Positions 58,698 through 64,000 of a stretch of DNA of 64,000 nt are shown piece after piece. The stretch is from positions 13,637,761 through 13,701,760 of the forward strand of contig NC_030858.1 of the NCBI RefSeq assembly GCF_000208745.1. The letters run 5' to 3'. The position numbers and the translations under genes are program-made. The first letter of the stretch is position 1; each line of letters opens with the position of its first letter. The notes under the pieces are model-generated. The model had not been told where the DNA came from, did not search any database, and saw only the letters and a program-made list of their open reading frames with translations. The stretch is from Theobroma cacao. Lineage: Eukaryota; Streptophyta; Magnoliopsida; Malvales; Malvaceae.

Positions 58698-59845
58698 TCA
58701 TATTTTAAATGGAACAAGTTGAAGATCAATTACGCCCGTTATCATTTTTCTTTATCTTAAATTATAGTCAACCATCATATAGTATAAGAGACTAATATAT
58801 AACTACAGGCTCTAACTTGCTCAAGACTTTGTCTTTCTTCTGCTGACTTTTTTTTATACATATGTTAAATAATCAAAACATCTAGTGATGTGTACGTCTC
58901 TACGAGTATTTCTCGATAATGGGCTTGTTGTGAATAAATTTATACGCATGAAGAATTGTCGTTTCCTTTCTATATATTGAACGAAATTTTAAATTTTCCT
59001 GTAAAAAATTGTCTAAAATAAATTGAAGATCACGTTGATTATATAGGATTTTCTTGCAAATTACGTCTTCAACATTAATCTTAATTGACCTATGGTGATT
59101 ATGATAATCTTGTCGTCGTGCTGTTATTTGCAGCATTGAACTTGCAGTCCCTTGCTCTCTTTGATTTGTATTTCCTTGTAAATTAATTATAAAAGGAACA
59201 ATTTTTTTATGGCATAAAAGGACTGCAGAAAGGAATCGTTTATGATGGTTCTAGAATCAGGATTTATCGTTTTGCATATCTCATATGAATGTCATCTAGT
59301 ACTTTTTTTCCTCGCTTTTTAAGATTAAGAGCACTATTTGTGATAAACCAAAAAAAATTTGTTGAGTAAAATGTATTTAATTAAGATGTACCAAGACTTT
59401 GATTAAACAATACATTTCTATGGTTTTCATTCTTTAATAATCAATTCTAGAAAATCCATTGGATTACCTACCCTGTTTTGGACCCTGCGATACAATATTA
59501 GATCCAAGCACATTGGGACCCCAGCTTGGTCTAACAAAGTTAGGCTTGAGTTTTGAGGAAAAAACAATTAGAGCACAATTTAAAAATTCATTTAATTTTT
59601 TTTTAAATTTTACTTTTATAAAGCAATAAAATTTATCAATAATGCAAAACAGTGATATCATTAGATCAGGTTTAGTATGTGAAGTGTCAAAAGATTACGT
59701 AGATTAATTATTTTAAATGATGAAACTCTCTATGCCTTTCCAAAAAATTTATCTAGATTAAATAACGAAAATTTAATGATTCATCATCTGTGTTGTTTAA
59801 TTATATGCTAGCTGCTACTTTAATTTTTTCGATATAATATATTTT
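58698..59845. other. AT-rich intergenic sequence, nothing recognised
   Basis: Short open frames (58900-59136 and 59464-59661, minus strand) lack recognisable domains or neighbours in frame. Confidence 0.5.
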
Positions 59846-60252
59846 AAAAAACTCTTCAACTATTTAAAAATATTTCAGTAAATCTTTATTCTTCTATTAT
59901 GTTGAATCAAACTTTTATATTTTTATTTTGGATCAAATAAACTCTTATGATTAAGGGTTAACTAATAGTTATTAGTTAAAATACTACTTATCATTTTATA
60001 CCTATGTGGTAACAATATAGCGTTGATATAGAGGGTAAAAAATGTTATATGACTATATCATCATGTGACACCATTATTCATAATGATATGTCAACATATC
60101 ACTTTAACATCATGTCGTTTAAAATAACAAGTGACTTCTCGACTAACAACAATGAATTTATTTGACTCAAAATAAAAATATAAATAATTAATTAAAATCA
60201 TAAAAAAATAAAAATTTATTTAAATTTTTTTGAATAATTCAAAAACTTTTTT
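59846..60252. mobile_element. palindromic MITE-like element
   Basis: The left end AAAAAACTCTTCAACTATTT and the right end GAATAATTCAAAAACTTTTTT are inverted copies. Inside, GGATCAAATAAACTCTTA pairs with GAATTTATTTGACTC, and the centre has CATGTGAC/GATATGTCAACATATC palindromes. It is the same family as 10835-11210. It is non-coding, and the flanks are too AT-rich to call a target duplication. Confidence 0.65.
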
Positions 60253-61500
60253 AAATATTAATTATTTTTTTTTGTAACATATGTTTAACTTTTGTCTTAT
60301 AAATCTTACCACATCCAATTCAAGATTTAAATTTGAAAAATTTGAAGATAAAGTTTTATATCTTAATAGTTGAAATATTCCTTGGGTGGTTAATGATACT
60401 GTCTCTTTTGAATTTTTATGCAAACATTAAAGCATAAAAATGATGTTAATTTTGACCAGCTTGTCTTAAAATATAATGAAGAAATGTGTCGAAAGGGTCC
60501 AAGCATCCTCTTTTCATTCCCACCAATGGCTGGCTAAAAATGCATACCAACAACTCATTGCCAACACATATGCTGCGACAATACATGCAGCCTGCACATA
60601 CCTCCATTTTGGAGCAGATGTCACATTTTATCTTATCTTCCATTTTTGGGTATGAGCAGCTGAGCAAATACACCACCAATACCACAGCCTCAAAGCTTTT
60701 GGATCATTTAAATAATTTGAAGTGACTTTATCTTTGATATTCAAGTTTGACTTTAAAAATATAATCAAGATTTGATTTGCTCAATAATTACCGCTAAGGA
60801 ATTCAAAATCTAATTGATTTAACTTAAATAAAGTTTAAGAATATATAATTAATAAACATTATGTTTTCCTTGAACCGATCCTCATTTTCCTTTCATCATA
60901 GTAAAAGGGCTTCCTGTCACTTCGACCATAAATAAGTAATATTCTGACAATAAGACTTTTTGTGTCTGTGTGTTTTTTTTTTTCGTTTTCTCAAGGGAGG
61001 ATATTGAAATTATAACATTATACACCTTAATCCCCAAGGTTTGTGTCCCTTGTCATATCTTAGTGATTAAATGCTCATTTTCATTTGCATTGAGTTAATC
61101 ATTATGTAATAAATGGAAATTGATAGCATTTATATAAAAAAAGTTGACAGCGTTAAGTGCATGGGAAATGAAATTTGATGGCTAAATTCAATTTAATTCT
61201 GATTTAATTCATATCTAAATTCAATATCAATTAAATGTGAACTCAAGTTATAATTAAAAATCGCATCATAAAGTGTAGGTGCATTGAAAAAATAAATAAA
61301 ATGGTAAAATTGGATTGCTTCAATAAAACAAATACACAGCTCATCGAGAAGAAAATCAAAGGAAAAAGGGGGCAGGCGGCCTAGTTGCTTCCCTAAACCC
61401 TATTAAGTAACCCACAAAAGCGCCAACCCCAACCCAGCCCTCATTGGCGTCCCAATGGTTGGATCATCATTTGGTGCTACGCTTTTTTGAGTAAAAATCA
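60253..61500. other. intergenic sequence upstream of the kinase gene
   Basis: AT-rich to about 61340, then more mixed. The two overlapping 79-codon frames at 60446-60725 have no support. No other gene is seen. Confidence 0.5.
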
Positions 61501-61870
61501 CATAAATGAGGGTTAAAGACGGGCACTGTGACTTCCTATTTATGTCCCGCACTGCATTTAAGCCTTTTACTTAACACTCTCTTGTCTCTCTCACATTCAT
61601 TAATTAAGCCTTTATCATCCACACAAATATTTTCATCTGCCCCCTCCCCCTTCTCCTTGAAACCAATCAAGTATCCTCTTTTTGACTCCTTTCGCTTCTT
61701 AACTCCCTGTTTCCTTAATCATTTAACAATAATAAAGAGGATCTGTTGAACTGCAGAACTTCTTTTCTGAGCTGGGTTTTCCTTTTTCCTTACAAGGCTT
61801 CTTTTCTTTCTTTGTTGCTAGCTAGCTCCTGCATGAAACAGAGTTCCCTCACTTGCTTGTCACTATTGCA
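61380..61870 (+). promoter_or_regulatory. proximal promoter and 5' leader of the kinase gene
   Basis: Above-average GC, a telo-box-like TAAACCCTATT at 61395-61405, a CCAAT sequence at 61451-61455, a weak TATA-like CTATTTATG near 61537, and pyrimidine-rich stretches (CTTGTCTCTCTCAC and beyond) up to the ATG at 61871. The positions fit a plant gene promoter and 5' UTR. The transcription start is not determined. Confidence 0.4.
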
Positions 61871-63608
61871 ATGAAGTATATCAGAACCAACAGCTTCAAA
61901 CGGTTGTTCTCATTAAAAAGACGCAGTTTTGAAGAAGATGTTGCAAACACCCAACATGGGGTTTTTGAAGAAGAAGAAGAAGACAACCGCAAAGAAAGCT
62001 CCAAGATTGTTTCAGTTACAGAGCATTCTCAGAGACCTTCGTGGAGATGCTTCTCCTTTCAAGAAATCTCTCTTGCCACCAATGCTTTTAGCTCAGGTTT
62101 CTTTCAACTGTTCAAGCTTTTTTCCCTCAAGTTTGGTTGTTTTTTTTTTCTCTTCTGGGTGTTAATGTTTTTCATTTTATTATTTGGATAAGCAGAGAAT
62201 TTGGTAGGCAAAGGAGGGTATGCAGAGGTATACAAAGGAGTGATGAAGGATGGGGAGGAGATTGCAGTGAAGAAACTAACAAAAGCTTCAACTGATGAAA
62301 GGAAAGAGAAGGATTTCTTGACTGAAATTGGAACTATTGGTCATGTCTGCCACCCAAATGTATTGTCACTTTTAGGCTGTTGCATTGACAATGGCCTTTA
62401 TCTCATCTTTCAGTTCTCTTCCAAAGGCTCTGTTGCTTCTCTTCTCCATGGTATCAAATGCAAAATCTTGGGGTTTTCTTTAATCAAAGTCAACTGGGAC
62501 ATTTCTGGGTTTTGGTATGTTTTTTCTCTTCCTTTTTTATTGACTTTTTGTTGCTGCAGATGCGAATTTGCCATCAATGGACTGGAAAACAAGGTATAAG
62601 ATTGCAATTGGTACTGCAAGAGGACTCCATTACTTACATAAAGGATGTCAAAGAAGGATAATTCACCGGGACATTAAGTCTTCGAATATTCTATTGACTG
62701 CAGATTTTGAACCTCAGGTGCCTATATCAAATTTGCTCTGTTTGACTTACTTTGATCAGACTAATTGTGTTCTAACTGTTTCTTCATAATTTTATGTTAT
62801 AGATATCAGATTTTGGACTAGCAAAATGGCTTCCTTCTCAATGGACACACCATTCAATTGCTCCAATTGAAGGGACATTCGGGTACTATATTCTACAAAC
62901 CTTTTCTCCCTCCTTTTTAAAAGAAAGCATAACGATGAATTTGGTTTAAATGGCTATGCTACATGTCCTGTAGGCATTTAGCGCCTGAGTACTTTATGCA
63001 TGGAATTGTGGACGAGAAGACAGATGTGTTTGCATTTGGAGTTTTTTTATTGGAGATTATTTCAGGGAGGAAACCAGTTGATGCTTCTCACCAAAGCTTG
63101 CACTGCTGGGTAATGCCTCTCCTTAAATTAGAACATCATCCTTCCTTAACCTTTGTTAGTAAAGAAATAGATGGTTATGTGAATTTCATGCCTTTATTAA
63201 TTGTAACCTTCTGAACTCAATAGGCAAAACCACTCTTGAAACGCGATGAGATTGAAAAATTGGTAGATCCAAGGCTCCGAGGGGCCTTTGATGTTTCGCA
63301 GCTAAAAAGACTTGCCTTCGCGGCATCTCTCTGCATTCGAGCATCTTCAGCTTGGCGTCCTACCATGAATGAGGTATTTTATCTGCTATGCTGGACCATG
63401 TCATGTGCATCACCAGTAATTCAATTACTTGCACATGTTCATCAATGAATACGAATTTATTGTTGACCCCATGCATCCAAATCTGGTCTTGCACATACAT
63501 TTCTTATAGGATGATGTAATTTTCAAAGGCTCTAATGTTCCTGACGAGTCATACGCATTTCAGATGCTGACTATCGCTTCAATGCCTAGCAGTCTATTTA
63601 ATCTTTGA
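61871..63608 (+). CDS. receptor-like cytoplasmic kinase (class VI type), seven exons
   Basis: A predicted 367-residue Ser/Thr kinase without signal peptide or membrane segment. Exons: 61871-62096, 62196-62450, 62560-62717, 62803-62882, 62974-63109, 63224-63373, 63510-63608; all introns are GT-AG and phases agree. The start [20 protein letters not shown] gives a basic N-terminus, followed by an acidic EEEEED run. The kinase domain shows the Gly loop [12 protein letters not shown], Lys in [20 protein letters not shown] (catalytic HRD), ISDFGLAKW (DFG) and HLAPEYF (APE), so it should be active. The pattern ([16 protein letters not shown], the short SLHCWAKPLL segment) is that of class VI RLCKs, the family of the Arabidopsis ROP-binding kinases RBK1/RBK2 (recollection). 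Some members bind ROP GTPases. The last exon ([14 protein letters not shown] onward) is the least certain: the hydrophobic helix that usually follows RPTM-x-E is not seen in it. Confidence 0.88.
61967..61984 (+). repeat. (GAA)n tract in exon 1 coding for Glu
   Basis: Five to six GAA/GAC codons give EEEEED in the N-terminal region before the kinase domain. It is a length-variable site within coding sequence. Confidence 0.85.
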
Positions 63609-63745
63609 AATTAAGTTCCCTTGACAGATACGATGATATTTGCATACCAGTGGTGCACTTCTTCTTCCCATAATACAAGGCTTTAATTCAATGCATTTCG
63701 TCCTTCCAATTAGGAATGCAGATACACTAAGCTTGAGTTTTGATC

Positions 63746-63751
63746 AATAAA
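63746..63751 (+). terminator. candidate polyadenylation signal of the kinase gene
   Basis: AATAAA about 140 bp after the stop codon, within AT-rich sequence. Plant signals are loose, so this is only plausible. Confidence 0.4.
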
Positions 63752-64000
63752 CAAAACTTCCTGATGAGGATCATTAGATTATGAATACAATAGTTACCTT
63801 ATAGTTTATAGCTAAGTGACTGACAGTATTCATATAGGTGTGTTCTGGTATTTAAAAAACACCAACTTTGTTAATATATTATGATTTTGTCAGCTGTCAT
63901 CTTCTTAAAATTATGGTGGTTCGCCTGTAATGACTTTGCACATCCTTTTCACTGGTAAGGACTGCAACATGCAAACTTAGATTTGGTCATTTTTTGGTGC
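63752..64000. other. downstream sequence, nothing recognised
   Basis: No open frame or repeat could be supported to the end of the window. Confidence 0.5.

Noticed and set aside
60446..60725. Overlapping 79-codon frames on both strands, one with CDICSKMEVCAGC
   Set aside because: The Cys spacing suggested a zinc finger, but there are no further zinc ligands in order, no introns or neighbours, and the opposite strand is equally open.
1..64000. CRISPR arrays, bacterial operons or phage genes
   Set aside because: The periodic repeats found have variable spacing and eukaryotic retrotransposon context; everything indicates plant nuclear DNA.

Overview
This is nuclear DNA from a flowering plant, most likely a eudicot. 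The evidence is GT-AG introns in a receptor-like cytoplasmic kinase gene, both plant retrotransposon superfamilies (Gypsy with long LTRs and Copia), truncated plant LINEs with an RNase H domain, MULE and MITE-like DNA elements, and very AT-rich intergenic sequence. Species cannot be fixed from the sequence. One run of 66 Ns (3087-3152) marks an assembly gap.

Layout. 1-4992: decayed LTR sequence carrying a 5'-truncated LINE with an almost perfect 16-bp target duplication. 4993-7907: solo LTR 'A'. 7913-9955: old Gypsy LTR plus the end of its integrase. 10060-17930: degenerate repeats and a long inverted repeat of LTR-like arms, one arm split by solo LTR 'B' (12133-15237). 19351-20765: a Mutator-type element containing a J-domain (DnaJ) gene fragment. 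21818-30019: a Gypsy element on the minus strand with gag, protease, RT, RNase H and integrase, one LTR complete and the other cut short. 31335-39828: nested LTRs, including solo LTR 'C' (36898-39820). 40179-41107: a second element of the Mutator-type family with an 11-bp target duplication. 42280-55568: a 1.1-kb direct repeat whose second copy is split by a Copia element (43552-54430), itself split by two solo LTRs, 'D' and 'E', in opposite orientation 84 bp apart. 57996-58697: a second LINE tail. 59846-60252: a palindromic MITE-like element. 61871-63608: the only apparently intact host gene, a class VI-type receptor-like cytoplasmic kinase in seven exons.

The window is therefore a transposon graveyard next to one kinase gene. 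Nesting gives relative ages. The 1.1-kb repeat predates the Copia element, and the Copia element predates LTRs D and E. The inverted-repeat arms predate LTR B, and the LTR-like block from 31335 predates LTR C. The solo-LTR family is one lineage with LTR ends TGTMAA...GTSRTGACA, related to the LTRs of the Gypsy element at 21818-30019. Five solo copies, all with perfect 5-bp target duplications, against one element with an internal region point to strong removal by LTR-LTR recombination. The Gypsy pol frame is broken mainly by single-base changes of the C-to-T/G-to-A kind, as expected from long cytosine methylation.

Boundaries, target duplications and motifs were read by eye. Identities are estimates, not computed alignments.
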